From: Moraxellaceae bacterium
Lineage (GTDB): Bacteria > Pseudomonadota > Gammaproteobacteria > Pseudomonadales > Moraxellaceae
Assembly: GCA_030146505.1 (NCBI GenBank)
Contig: JASLCO010000089.1
Location: 1 to 7,595 of the forward strand
Direction: 5' to 3'
DNA: 7,595 nt
The notes under the pieces: model-generated
Seen by the model: only the letters and a program-made list of their open reading frames with translations
What the model was told of the DNA's origin: nothing
The model's database searches: none
Shown here: positions 1 through 5,903 of the stretch, one piece after another
Numbering within the stretch: the stretch's first letter is position 1
How the letters are laid out: every line of letters starts with the position of its first letter
Position numbers and translations under genes: made by a program

Positions 1-1185
1 GCCGACGCCAATGCCTTCCTGGACAAGCTGGTGGCAGAGTTCTCCGAAGCCGATGCCGAATGGATCAAGGCCACCGAGCGCACCACCAACCACGACGTCA
101 AAGCCGTGGAGTATTTCCTCAAGGACCGCGTGGCCGCCCTGCCCGAGCGCCACAACGTCAGCGAGTTCATCCACTTCGCCTGCACCTCGGAAGACATCAA
201 CAACACCTCGCACGGCCTCATGCTCAAAGCCGGCCGCGACGTGCTGCTTATCGAGATGAACAAAGTGCTGGAAGCCATCAAGGCCCTGGCGCGCAACAAT
301 GCCGACCTGCCCATGCTCTCCCGCACCCACGGCCAGACCGCCTCCCCCACTACGCTGGGCAAGGAAATGGCCAACGTGGCCTATCGCCTCGAGCGCCAGA
401 TCAAGCAACTGGAAAAGGTGGAAATCCTCGGCAAGATCAACGGCGCCGTCGGCAACTACAACGCCCACCTGTCTGCCTACCCCGCGGTTGACTGGGAAGC
501 TCATGCCAAGACTTTCGTGGAATCACTGGGTCTCAGCTTCAATCCCTACACCACGCAGATCGAACCGCATGACTACATCGCGGAACTCTTCGACGCCGTG
601 AAGCGCTTCAACACCATCCTGCTCGACTTCGACCGTGACGTCTGGGGCTATATCTCGCTCGGCTATTTCAAGCAGCGTCTGAAAGACGGCGAAGTCGGCT
701 CCTCCACCATGCCGCACAAGGTCAATCCCATCGACTTCGAAAACTCCGAAGGCAATCTGGGCCTGGCCAATGCCATCCTCGGCCACCTCGGCGAAAAGCT
801 GCCAGTCTCGCGCTGGCAGCGCGATCTCACCGACTCCACCGTGCTGCGCAATCTCGGTGTCGGCCTCGCCCACAGCCTTATCGCCTATGAAGCCTCGCTC
901 AAGGGCATAGGCAAGCTGGAGGTGAATGCCGCCCGCCTTGCCGAAGACCTGGACAACAGCTGGGAAGTGCTGGCCGAACCGATTCAGACCGTGATGCGCC
1001 GCTACGGCATCGAAAAGCCTTACGAAAAACTGAAGGCACTCACCCGCGGCAAGGGCATTGATAAAGAAGCGCTGCAGACCTTTATCGAAACCCTGGAAAT
1101 CCCGGAATCCGCCAAGGCCGAATTGCGCGCCATGACCCCGGGCAGCTATACCGGCAATGCCACCGCCCAGGCCAGAAAAATCTGA
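1..1185 (+). CDS. purB: Adenylosuccinate lyase (5'-truncated by window edge)
   Basis: This is the C-terminal 394 residues of adenylosuccinate lyase. The enzyme makes fumarate twice in purine synthesis: from SAICAR to AICAR and from adenylosuccinate to AMP. The reading frame is open from base 1, and by comparison with the ~456-residue E. coli protein about 60 N-terminal residues lie upstream. Visible hallmarks are ERTTNHDVKAVEYF, FACTSEDINN, the SRTHGQ segment with the catalytic-type His (codon 328-330), and the flexible-loop signature SSTMPHKVNP (encoded from 700), whose serine is the family's catalytic base. The C-terminus is collinear with the family and ends in TGA. The GTG at 31 is an internal valine, not the start. 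A strong terminator follows 16 bases after the stop. The gene is cytoplasmic and homotetrameric by family knowledge. The identification is close to certain. Confidence 0.97.
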   Translation, partial: ADANAFLDKLVAEFSEADAEWIKATERTTNHDVKAVEYFLKDRVAALPERHNVSEFIHFACTSEDINNTSHGLMLKAGRDVLLIEMNKVLEAIKALARNNADLPMLSRTHGQTASPTTLGKEMANVAYRLERQIKQLEKVEILGKINGAVGNYNAHLSAYPAVDWEAHAKTFVESLGLSFNPYTTQIEPHDYIAELFDAVKRFNTILLDFDRDVWGYISLGYFKQRLKDGEVGSSTMPHKVNPIDFENSEGNLGLANAILGHLGEKLPVSRWQRDLTDSTVLRNLGVGLAHSLIAYEASLKGIGKLEVNAARLAEDLDNSWEVLAEPIQTVMRRYGIEKPYEKLKALTRGKGIDKEALQTFIETLEIPESAKAELRAMTPGSYTGNATAQARKI

Positions 1186-1201
1186 ACCTGTGTGAAAGAT
1201 G

Positions 1202-1232
1202 AAAACGGCGGCTGTGGCCGCCGTTTTTCTTG
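1202..1232 (+). terminator. Intrinsic terminator of purB
   Basis: A perfect 11-bp GC-rich stem (1202-1212 paired with 1217-1227) closes on a TGTG tetraloop and runs into five consecutive T bases (1224-1228), then CTT. It begins 16 bases after the purB stop. It is also A-rich on the left arm, so it could act in both directions. It ends only about 25 bases before the roxA start, leaving no room for a normal promoter between them. Confidence 0.9.
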
Positions 1233-1244
1233 GTAAATCTGTTC

Positions 1245-1248
1245 AGGA
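1245..1248 (+). promoter_or_regulatory. Shine-Dalgarno deciding the roxA start
   Basis: AGGA at 1245-1248 sits 8 bases before the ATG at 1257. It touches or overlaps the earlier in-frame ATG at 1248, so it cannot serve that codon. This favours 1257 as the start over 1248 and over the TTG at 1230, which lies inside the terminator. Confidence 0.6.
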
Positions 1249-1256
1249 TGCAAACC

Positions 1257-2432
1257 ATGAATGCCAACACTCCCTTGCCCCATCTCGGCGGCCTCACCCC
1301 CGCTGAATTCCTGCGTGACTACTGGCAGAAGAAACCGCTGCTGGTGCGCAATGCCTTTCCCGAACTGGCTTATCGCCTGTCGCCGGAAGACCTGATGGAG
1401 CTGGCGCAGGAAGAAAGCGCCGAGTCGCGCCTTATCCTGGAAAAAGGCAAAACCCCTTGGGAGTTGCGCAAAGGTCCCTTCACGGCAAAACAGTTCAAGG
1501 CCCTGCCGAAAACGCACTGGACCCTGCTGGTGCAGGCAGTGGATCACTATCTGCCGGAGCTGGCGGATTATCTGGATCACTTCGGCTTCATCCCCAACTG
1601 GCGCATAGACGACATCATGATTTCCTTTGCGCCTGAAGGTGGCTCCGTAGGTCCGCATTACGACCAGTACGATGTCTTCCTCGTCCAGGGCATAGGCAAT
1701 CGCCGCTGGCAGCTGGGCCAGCACTGCGACGAAACCACGCCGCGCGTGCAGGGCACACCACTGCGCATCATAGAAAATATCGAAGTGGGCTTTGATGAAG
1801 TACTGGGCCCGGGCGATCTGCTTTATGTACCGCCCGGCCTTTCTCATTACGGCGTCGCGCAGAATGATTGCACCACTTATTCCGTGGGTTTCCGTGCACC
1901 TGCCCTCGCGCATTTGCTGGAGCGTGTAGTGGATGTAGCGCTGGAAAGTGCCGGCAGCACGCAACTCTTTTCCGATACAGCGCGTACCACCACCAGCCAG
2001 CCCGGCGAACTGACGGACAAAGATATCGAAGCCCTGCGCCAGCAACTCATGGGCCTGCTGGATAATCGCGAAGCCCTGCGTGCCGCCGTGGCACCTTTCC
2101 TCTCCGAAGCCAAATACGAAGACTACGAGCCGCAAGGCGAAGAGTTTGATGTCGAAGAAATTCGTGAAGCGCTGGTGGCAGGCGCATTCCTGCGTCGCGA
2201 TCCGGCCTCACGCTGCCTGTATACCGTCAAGAACGGCGAGCCTGACGCCCTCTTTATCAATGGCCAGGATGTTGAATTTCCAGCCACGCTGGCGGCCTTT
2301 GTGCAGTTTTTGGCCAACCAGCGCAATCTGGATGCCGCCGGCCTCGGCGACTGGCTGGCGAATGATGAGGCGCTTGCCTGGCTGGCGGAACAGCTCGCCA
2401 TAGGCTACTGGTTTCTGGACAGCGAGGAATAA
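1257..2432 (+). CDS. roxA: Ribosomal protein uL16 3-hydroxylase, JmjC/cupin 2-oxoglutarate oxygenase (RoxA/YcfD)
   Basis: The 391-residue protein matches the E. coli RoxA/YcfD family (373 residues) from end to end. The family is an Fe(II)- and 2-oxoglutarate-dependent oxygenase that hydroxylates an arginine of 50S protein L16 (Arg81 in E. coli). The metal triad is visible: H134 and D136 in the GPHYDQYDVF motif and H197 in PPGLSHYG. R149, in GIGNRRW, is the likely 2-oxoglutarate carboxylate ligand. NWRIDDIMISF precedes the cupin core. The C-terminal third is the dimerisation/winged-helix region and ends in the typical GYWF near the terminus. The start at 1257 is chosen because AGGA lies 8 bases upstream; 1248 and TTG 1230 are alternatives. 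The gene follows the purB terminator by 25 bases, so its promoter must overlap that hairpin or the purB 3' end, or it depends on read-through. The next gene starts 15 bases after its stop. Confidence 0.93.
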   Translation: MNANTPLPHLGGLTPAEFLRDYWQKKPLLVRNAFPELAYRLSPEDLMELAQEESAESRLILEKGKTPWELRKGPFTAKQFKALPKTHWTLLVQAVDHYLPELADYLDHFGFIPNWRIDDIMISFAPEGGSVGPHYDQYDVFLVQGIGNRRWQLGQHCDETTPRVQGTPLRIIENIEVGFDEVLGPGDLLYVPPGLSHYGVAQNDCTTYSVGFRAPALAHLLERVVDVALESAGSTQLFSDTARTTTSQPGELTDKDIEALRQQLMGLLDNREALRAAVAPFLSEAKYEDYEPQGEEFDVEEIREALVAGAFLRRDPASRCLYTVKNGEPDALFINGQDVEFPATLAAFVQFLANQRNLDAAGLGDWLANDEALAWLAEQLAIGYWFLDSEE

Positions 2433-2447
2433 GGAGACTCATCGCGT

Positions 2448-2987
2448 ATGAGCACGCCGTTTGATGATGTACTGGCAGGCTTCCAGCTGGGCGAGTCCGA
2501 GACTTTGCTCAAGCTGGGCAGCCTGGAAGATTTCGCCCGTGCCGAGCAGATGCTGATACAGCAGACACGCCGCGAGCTCTTCATTCTCACGCCCGATTTC
2601 GAAGCCGAGCGCTATAACGACCGCGAATTTGCTGATGCGTTGTCTGCTTTTGCGCGCCGCAGCCGCAACTCCGATGTACGCATCCTGCTAGGTGATCCGG
2701 CCATCGCCATACGCTGGGGCCACCAGATCGTGCGCCTATCGCAGCGACTGCCCAGCAAGCTGCGCATACGCCAGCTCAATCAGGAAGATTTCGATACCAG
2801 CGCCGAACAGCAACAGGCCTGGATAGTGGCCGACAGCATAGGCCTGCTGCGCCGTGACGGACGCGAAGGTTATAAGGGCATGTTGTCCGCCAAAGCCATT
2901 CCCCATGCCCAGCGTGCGCGTGATCGTTTCATGGAAATGTGGGAACGCTCACGCGAGATTGCCGATTTCCGCAATCTCGACCTCTGA
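2448..2987 (+). CDS. Small PLD-like protein of unknown function (DUF7931-type)
   Basis: This is a 179-residue, charged, soluble protein with no signal peptide or membrane segment. The middle resembles half of a phospholipase D-like fold: a strand RELFILTPDFEAE (42-54), a helix with YNDREFADAL, then strand VRILLGD (77-83), GHQIVRLSQRLPSKLRIR (91-108) and WIVADSIGLLRR (125-136). The end, AQRARDRFMEMWERS, recalls the C-terminal 'F..MWE.S' helix of PLD-like families. A canonical HxKxxxxD catalytic motif is absent, so enzymatic activity should not be assumed. From memory, related proteins in Pseudomonas lie near purB and an acetyltransferase and carry a misleading 'histone acetyltransferase HPA2' label; no GNAT domain is present here. 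AAGGAG (2431-2436) overlaps the roxA stop and is 11 bases from the ATG. Gaps of 15 and 24 bases to its neighbours suggest one operon with roxA and the secretin-like gene. The family assignment is recalled, not searched. Confidence 0.7.
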   Translation: MSTPFDDVLAGFQLGESETLLKLGSLEDFARAEQMLIQQTRRELFILTPDFEAERYNDREFADALSAFARRSRNSDVRILLGDPAIAIRWGHQIVRLSQRLPSKLRIRQLNQEDFDTSAEQQQAWIVADSIGLLRRDGREGYKGMLSAKAIPHAQRARDRFMEMWERSREIADFRNLDL

Positions 2988-3000
2988 GAAAAAACACGGC

Positions 3001-3006
3001 AGGAGG
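3001..3006 (+). promoter_or_regulatory. Strong Shine-Dalgarno of the secretin-like gene
   Basis: AGGAGG is an excellent match to the anti-Shine-Dalgarno and sits 5 bases before the ATG at 3012. It is the best ribosome-binding site in the window and supports this start, which also yields a complete signal peptide. Confidence 0.75.
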
Positions 3007-3011
3007 CCATC

Positions 3012-3824
3012 ATGAAAGCAAAACACTCCTGGCTGTCATATCTGGTTCTGCTGCTGACGCTCACCGGCATGCGCGTGCAGGCGCAGGATCTCGTCACGGA
3101 AATCGTCTACAGCAATCGCGCCACGGAACTGGCACCGCTGCTCTCCGCCATGGCCAGCCCCGAAGGCGGAGTCACGGCCTATCGCGACCAGCTCATCATC
3201 CGTGCCACGCCGGAAAAAATGCCCCTGCTGTTGGAGCATTTAAAGCAGTTAGATAGACCCCTGAAAAACCTGCGTGTCACGGTACGACGCCAGCTCACAC
3301 AGGAGAACAGCAGCCGCACTGTAGGCGCCAATGGCAATGTGCGTATTGAAAACGGCAATGTCAGCGGCAATGTGGATATCCGGGCACGGGAAAACCGGAA
3401 CAGTCGCAATAGCAGCGACGAGTACAGCATCACCGCCAGCGAAGGCAGTGCCGTGATGATCCATACCGGCAGCGATATTCCCTATCTCACCGTCATCAAC
3501 AGCAATACGCAGATGACGGCTCTGGGTCAGAACATCGGCCAACAATATGTCCCCGTGCAAAGCGGCATGCAGGTCACGCCACGTCTGCAGCCGGATGGAC
3601 GCGTCATGCTCGACATCAGCTTTCAGCAAGCAGCGCCTGGCCGCAGTGGCAGCATCCAGCGTGAAGGCACACAAACCCAAGTGCAAACACGGCTAGGAGA
3701 ATGGACAACACTCTCCGGCATTGAGCAAAGCATCAGCATCCAGGGCAGCAGCCTGGCCAGCCAATACCGGCGCGACAGCAAAAGCAGCCGACCACTGGAA
3801 ATCCGCGTAGAAGAATTACCCTGA
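3012..3824 (+). CDS. Secreted secretin-like protein (single N-domain plus shortened secretin-like C-terminus)
   Basis: The 270-residue protein begins with a clear Sec signal peptide: MKAKH, a hydrophobic core SYLVLLLTLTG, and likely cleavage after VQA at residue 24. It is therefore exported to the periplasm or outer membrane. Residues 26-88 look like a secretin short N-domain (NolW/Secretin_N type): 'A..LAPLLSAM' helix, a 'GGVTAYRDQLIIRATPEKM' strand pair, then 'LEHLKQLDRPLKNLRVTV'. Residues 96-136 form a polar linker rich in N, S, G and R. Residues 138-268 recall the secretin domain: 'ITASEGSAVMIHTGSDIPYL', 'YVPVQSGMQVTPRLQPDGRVMLDISF', 'TQVQTRLGEWTTLSGIE' and a final 'PLEIRVEELP' strand. 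The usual 'vPlLgdiPvLG.LF' segment is missing. True secretins are 400-800 residues, so this is a miniature relative whose pore-forming ability is doubtful. No pilus or secretion-system partners are nearby. The function is unknown. Confidence 0.78.
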   Translation: MKAKHSWLSYLVLLLTLTGMRVQAQDLVTEIVYSNRATELAPLLSAMASPEGGVTAYRDQLIIRATPEKMPLLLEHLKQLDRPLKNLRVTVRRQLTQENSSRTVGANGNVRIENGNVSGNVDIRARENRNSRNSSDEYSITASEGSAVMIHTGSDIPYLTVINSNTQMTALGQNIGQQYVPVQSGMQVTPRLQPDGRVMLDISFQQAAPGRSGSIQREGTQTQVQTRLGEWTTLSGIEQSISIQGSSLASQYRRDSKSSRPLEIRVEELP

Positions 3825-3831
3825 AAGCGCG

Positions 3832-3840
3832 TGCTATAAA
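3832..3840 (+). promoter_or_regulatory. Possible extended -10 promoter for the FMN reductase gene
   Basis: TGCTATAAA fits the extended -10 form TGnTATAAT with one mismatch. It lies in the 48-base gap between the secretin-like gene and the reductase, about 33 bases upstream of the latter's ATG. No good -35 hexamer is present 16-18 bases upstream, which an extended -10 can tolerate. This is a pattern match only. Confidence 0.4.
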
Positions 3841-3872
3841 TCAGAAAAACAGCTCTTCACAAGGAATGCATC

Positions 3873-4451
3873 ATGACCGTCAAACTGCTCGCCTTCTGCG
3901 CCAGCACGCGCAAGGAATCCTTCAACCGCAAACTCTTTCCCATTGTCGTGGCCGGCGCACGTGAAGCCGGTGCCGAAGTCACGGCCATAGACCTCAAGCA
4001 ATATCCCATGCCCATCTATAACGGCGACGATGAAGCCGAAAGCGGCATGCCTTCTTCCGCGGTGAAATTACTGGACCTCATGGCCACACATCACGGCCTG
4101 CTTATCATCACGCCGGAATACAACGGCTTCTTTCCGCCCCTGCTGAAAAACACCCTGGACTGGATGAGCCGCCCCGATCCCTCCGGCAAATCCGGCCTGC
4201 GCCATTTCGAAGGCAAGACCGCCGCCATTTCCTCGGCTTCGCCCAGCGGCTTTGGCGGCGTGCGCTCCCTGATGGCCACCCGGCAATACCTCACCATTCT
4301 CGGCCTCACCGTGATTCCGGATCAGGTCACGGTGTCGCGGGCCAATACCGCCTTCAATGAGCGCGGCGAGCTGGCCGACGAGAAGCTGCAGGCAGCGGCC
4401 AAGGCCGTGGGCGCCAAACTGGTCCGGGTCACAACCAAGCTCATCGTGTAG
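3873..4451 (+). CDS. NAD(P)H-dependent FMN reductase, flavodoxin fold
   Basis: The 192-residue protein belongs to the NADPH-dependent FMN reductase family (PF03358), cytosolic flavoenzymes that pass electrons from NAD(P)H to FMN, quinones, azo compounds or metals. The FMN phosphate-binding loop is S11-T-R-K-E-S-F-N18 after the first strand VKLLAFCA. The family motif PEYNGFFPPLLKNTLDW spans 81-97 and contacts the flavin ring. SSASPSGFGG (120-129) forms the second FMN loop. The length is typical. AAGGA at 3861-3865 lies 7 bases from the ATG, and the overlapping ATG at 3866 is out of frame. The gene stands as a likely single unit: a 48-base gap with a possible extended -10 upstream and an intrinsic terminator downstream. 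The physiological substrate cannot be read from sequence. ChrR- and azoreductase-like roles are possible alternatives within the family. Confidence 0.88.
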   Translation: MTVKLLAFCASTRKESFNRKLFPIVVAGAREAGAEVTAIDLKQYPMPIYNGDDEAESGMPSSAVKLLDLMATHHGLLIITPEYNGFFPPLLKNTLDWMSRPDPSGKSGLRHFEGKTAAISSASPSGFGGVRSLMATRQYLTILGLTVIPDQVTVSRANTAFNERGELADEKLQAAAKAVGAKLVRVTTKLIV

Positions 4452-4474
4452 AATCCGCCGCCACGGCATTCTCT

Positions 4475-4500
4475 AAAAGCCCGCTATTGCGGGCTTTTTC
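4475..4500 (+). terminator. Intrinsic terminator of the FMN reductase gene
   Basis: A perfect 10-bp stem (4475-4484 with 4489-4498) closes on a TATT loop and ends in five T bases (4495-4499). It starts 23 bases after the TAG stop. The left arm starts with AAAA, so it could also function on the other strand. Confidence 0.9.
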
Positions 4501-4534
4501 ATGCAATCAGCACAAGAGCAACGCGGATACCATC

Positions 4535-5731
4535 TTGAACTCCTTCGACGTCATCATCATAGGCGGCGGCGCCTCCGGCCTTATGTGCGCCCTTACGGCC
4601 GGGCAGCGTGGCCGTTCCGTGCTGGTGCTGGACAGCAGCAACAAGGTGGGCAAGAAAATCCTCATGTCGGGTGGCGGCCGCTGCAATTTCATGAATCTTT
4701 TTGTCGAGCCCGACAATTTCATTTCTGCCAATCCGCATTTCTCCATCTCTGCCCTCTCCCGCTATACGCAATGGGATTTCATGGCACTGGTGGAAAAGCA
4801 CCGCATCCCCTGGCATGAGCGCAAGCATGGCCAGCTTTTCTGCAATGATTCCGCCAAAGACATACTGAACATGCTCTTGGCCGAATGCGAACAGGCTAGC
4901 GTGCAGATAAAGACACATTGCGAAATCACGGCAATCACCGCTGCCGGGCAAAAAGAAAAACGCTTCCGCCTGCAAAGCAGCAAGGGCGAGTTCACGGCTG
5001 AATCACTGGTCGTTGCCACCGGCAGCCTCACCATTCCCACTCTGGGCTCCAGCGGTTTCGGCTACGAGATTGCCCGCCAGTTCGGGCATGAAGTGCTGCC
5101 CACCCGCGCCGGCCTTGTGCCCTTCATGTTCAGCGACAGCTTCAAGGATATTTCCGAGCGCCTTTCAGGCTTGGCGCACGAAGCCACCATCAGTAATGAA
5201 CGCAATGCGTTCACCGAGAACATCCTGTTCACGCATAGAGGCCTGTCCGGCCCCGCCGTGCTGCAGCTCTCCAATTACTGGTTTCCCGGCGAAAGCGTGA
5301 GCGTGGATCTTTTCCCCGCTGAGGATTTACAGGCGTGGATGCTGGCGCAGAAAAAGCAGCATCCCAAATCCCTGTTGCGCACCCTGCTCAGTGACAGACT
5401 GGCCAAAAGCCTGGTACTGGAGCTGTAAACCCTGTTCTGGTCTGCTCAGGCCGAAACTTCCATGGCAGAAATTCCTGATGCCGTGCTCGCTGAAATTGCC
5501 GGCCATCTGCAGGGCTGGTCGCTCAAGCCCTCGGGCACCGAAGGCTATCGCACTGCCGAAGTCACTCTGGGTGGCGTGGCCACCGATGAGATTTCCTCCA
5601 AGACCATGGAAAGCCGCCTGCAGCCCGGCCTCTATTTCATAGGCGAAGTGCTGGATGTCACCGGCCATCTGGGCGGCTTCAATTTCCAGTGGGCATGGTC
5701 ATCCGGGCATGCTGCCGGCGAAGTGGTCTGA
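4535..5731 (+). pseudogene. yhiN: YhiN/HI0933-family FAD-dependent oxidoreductase, interrupted by one in-frame TAA
   Basis: The frame encodes a 398-codon relative of E. coli YhiN (400 residues) and of the BaiN-type NAD(P)/FAD oxidoreductases, a family of mostly unknown substrate. Conserved elements are the Rossmann motif VIIIGGGASG (6-15), KVGKKILMSGGGRCNF (37-52), YTQWDF, WHE..HGQLFC, the VVATGSLT motif (159-166), PTRAGLVPF and LFTHRGLSGPAVLQ. Codon 298 (5426-5428) is TAA. The same frame then continues without any shift to GTEGYRTAEVTLGGV (334-348) and GEVLDVTGHLGGFNFQWAWSSG (370-391), ending at TGA. A product stopping at 297 would lack this FAD-contacting C-terminus. The start is taken as TTG 4535, which gives the family's N-terminus; its Shine-Dalgarno (GGA, 4525-4527) is weak. 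The TTG at 4487 lies inside the terminator, and ATG 4501 is out of frame. It is a recent pseudogene, a read-through gene or a sequencing error. Confidence 0.88.
5426..5428 (+). other. In-frame ochre stop within yhiN
   Basis: TAA follows CTGGAGCTG and precedes ACCCTG in the yhiN frame. Family homology resumes in the same frame on the far side, so this is a point change rather than an indel. A C-to-T change of CAA (Gln) would produce it. The next in-frame ATG is at 5462 and has no convincing Shine-Dalgarno, so efficient restart is unlikely. Confidence 0.85.
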
Positions 5732-5764
5732 TTTATGACGTTTCCGGTGCATTACCTTTTCCCC

Positions 5765-5830
5765 GTAGGAGCGGCTTTAGCCGCGAACCATTCCCATCTG
5801 AATCAGGTTCGCGGCTAAAGCCGCTCTTAC
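5765..5830. repeat. Pair of inverted REP-like units (GTAG-headed, BIME-like)
   Basis: Two 25-base arms (5765-5789 and 5806-5830) are inverted copies with one mismatch, separated by 16 bases. Each arm contains its own palindrome, GCGGCTTTAGCCGC. On the + strand the left unit begins GTAGGA; read on the - strand the right unit begins GTAAGA, so its head carries the single difference. This nested layout is that of paired REP elements (BIMEs) with the GTAG head known from Stenotrophomonas, Pseudomonas and relatives, where RAYT transposases mobilise them. No RAYT gene is in the window. Confidence 0.85.
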
Positions 5831-5850
5831 TAAAAACGGGGCGCCCGACG

Positions 5851-5856
5851 TAAAAT
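5851..5856 (+). promoter_or_regulatory. Possible -10 box upstream of the COG2509-type gene
   Basis: TAAAAT differs from TATAAT at one base. A weak -35-like TTACTA (5827-5832, three of six matches) lies 18 bases upstream, in the end of the second REP arm. This would place a start site near 5863, just before the third REP hairpin. It is only a weak pattern match. Confidence 0.25.
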
Positions 5857-5869
5857 GCGCCACCACTCT

Positions 5870-5891
5870 GGCGGGGCAATCCCCGCCCTAC
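5870..5891 (-). repeat. Third REP-like unit, different stem, GTAG head on the - strand
   Basis: A perfect 7-bp G/C stem (5870-5876 with 5881-5887) has a CAAT loop and is followed by CTAC. Read on the - strand it is GTAG, then a GGCGGGG...CCCCGCC hairpin. It shares the head but not the stem sequence of the neighbouring pair, so it belongs to a second REP family. It ends directly at the Shine-Dalgarno of the next gene. Confidence 0.75.
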
Positions 5892-5903
5892 AGGACGCCC
5901 GCC

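Noticed and set aside
1146..2135. Long open frame on the - strand (329 codons) opposite roxA
   Set aside because: It lies wholly opposite the well-supported roxA and the end of purB, its translation resembles no family, and such antisense frames are common in GC-rich coding sequence.
4501..4818. ATG-started + strand frame overlapping the yhiN N-terminus
   Set aside because: Its translation is Arg/His-rich and meaningless, while the overlapping frame encodes the conserved FAD motif; the ATG is simply out of frame.
5426..5428. Recoding of the internal stop as selenocysteine or pyrrolysine
   Set aside because: Those use TGA and TAG respectively; this is TAA, and the family has no catalytic residue expected at this variable position.
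5462..5731. An independent 89-residue gene starting at ATG 5462
   Set aside because: It is in the yhiN frame and encodes that family's conserved C-terminus; no Shine-Dalgarno precedes the ATG. It is best read as the distal part of the interrupted gene.
5765..5830. Intrinsic terminator for yhiN formed by the large inverted repeat
   Set aside because: There is no T-run after the right arm, and the nested palindromes and GTAG heads fit REP units better. The hairpin might still slow polymerase or protect mRNA.
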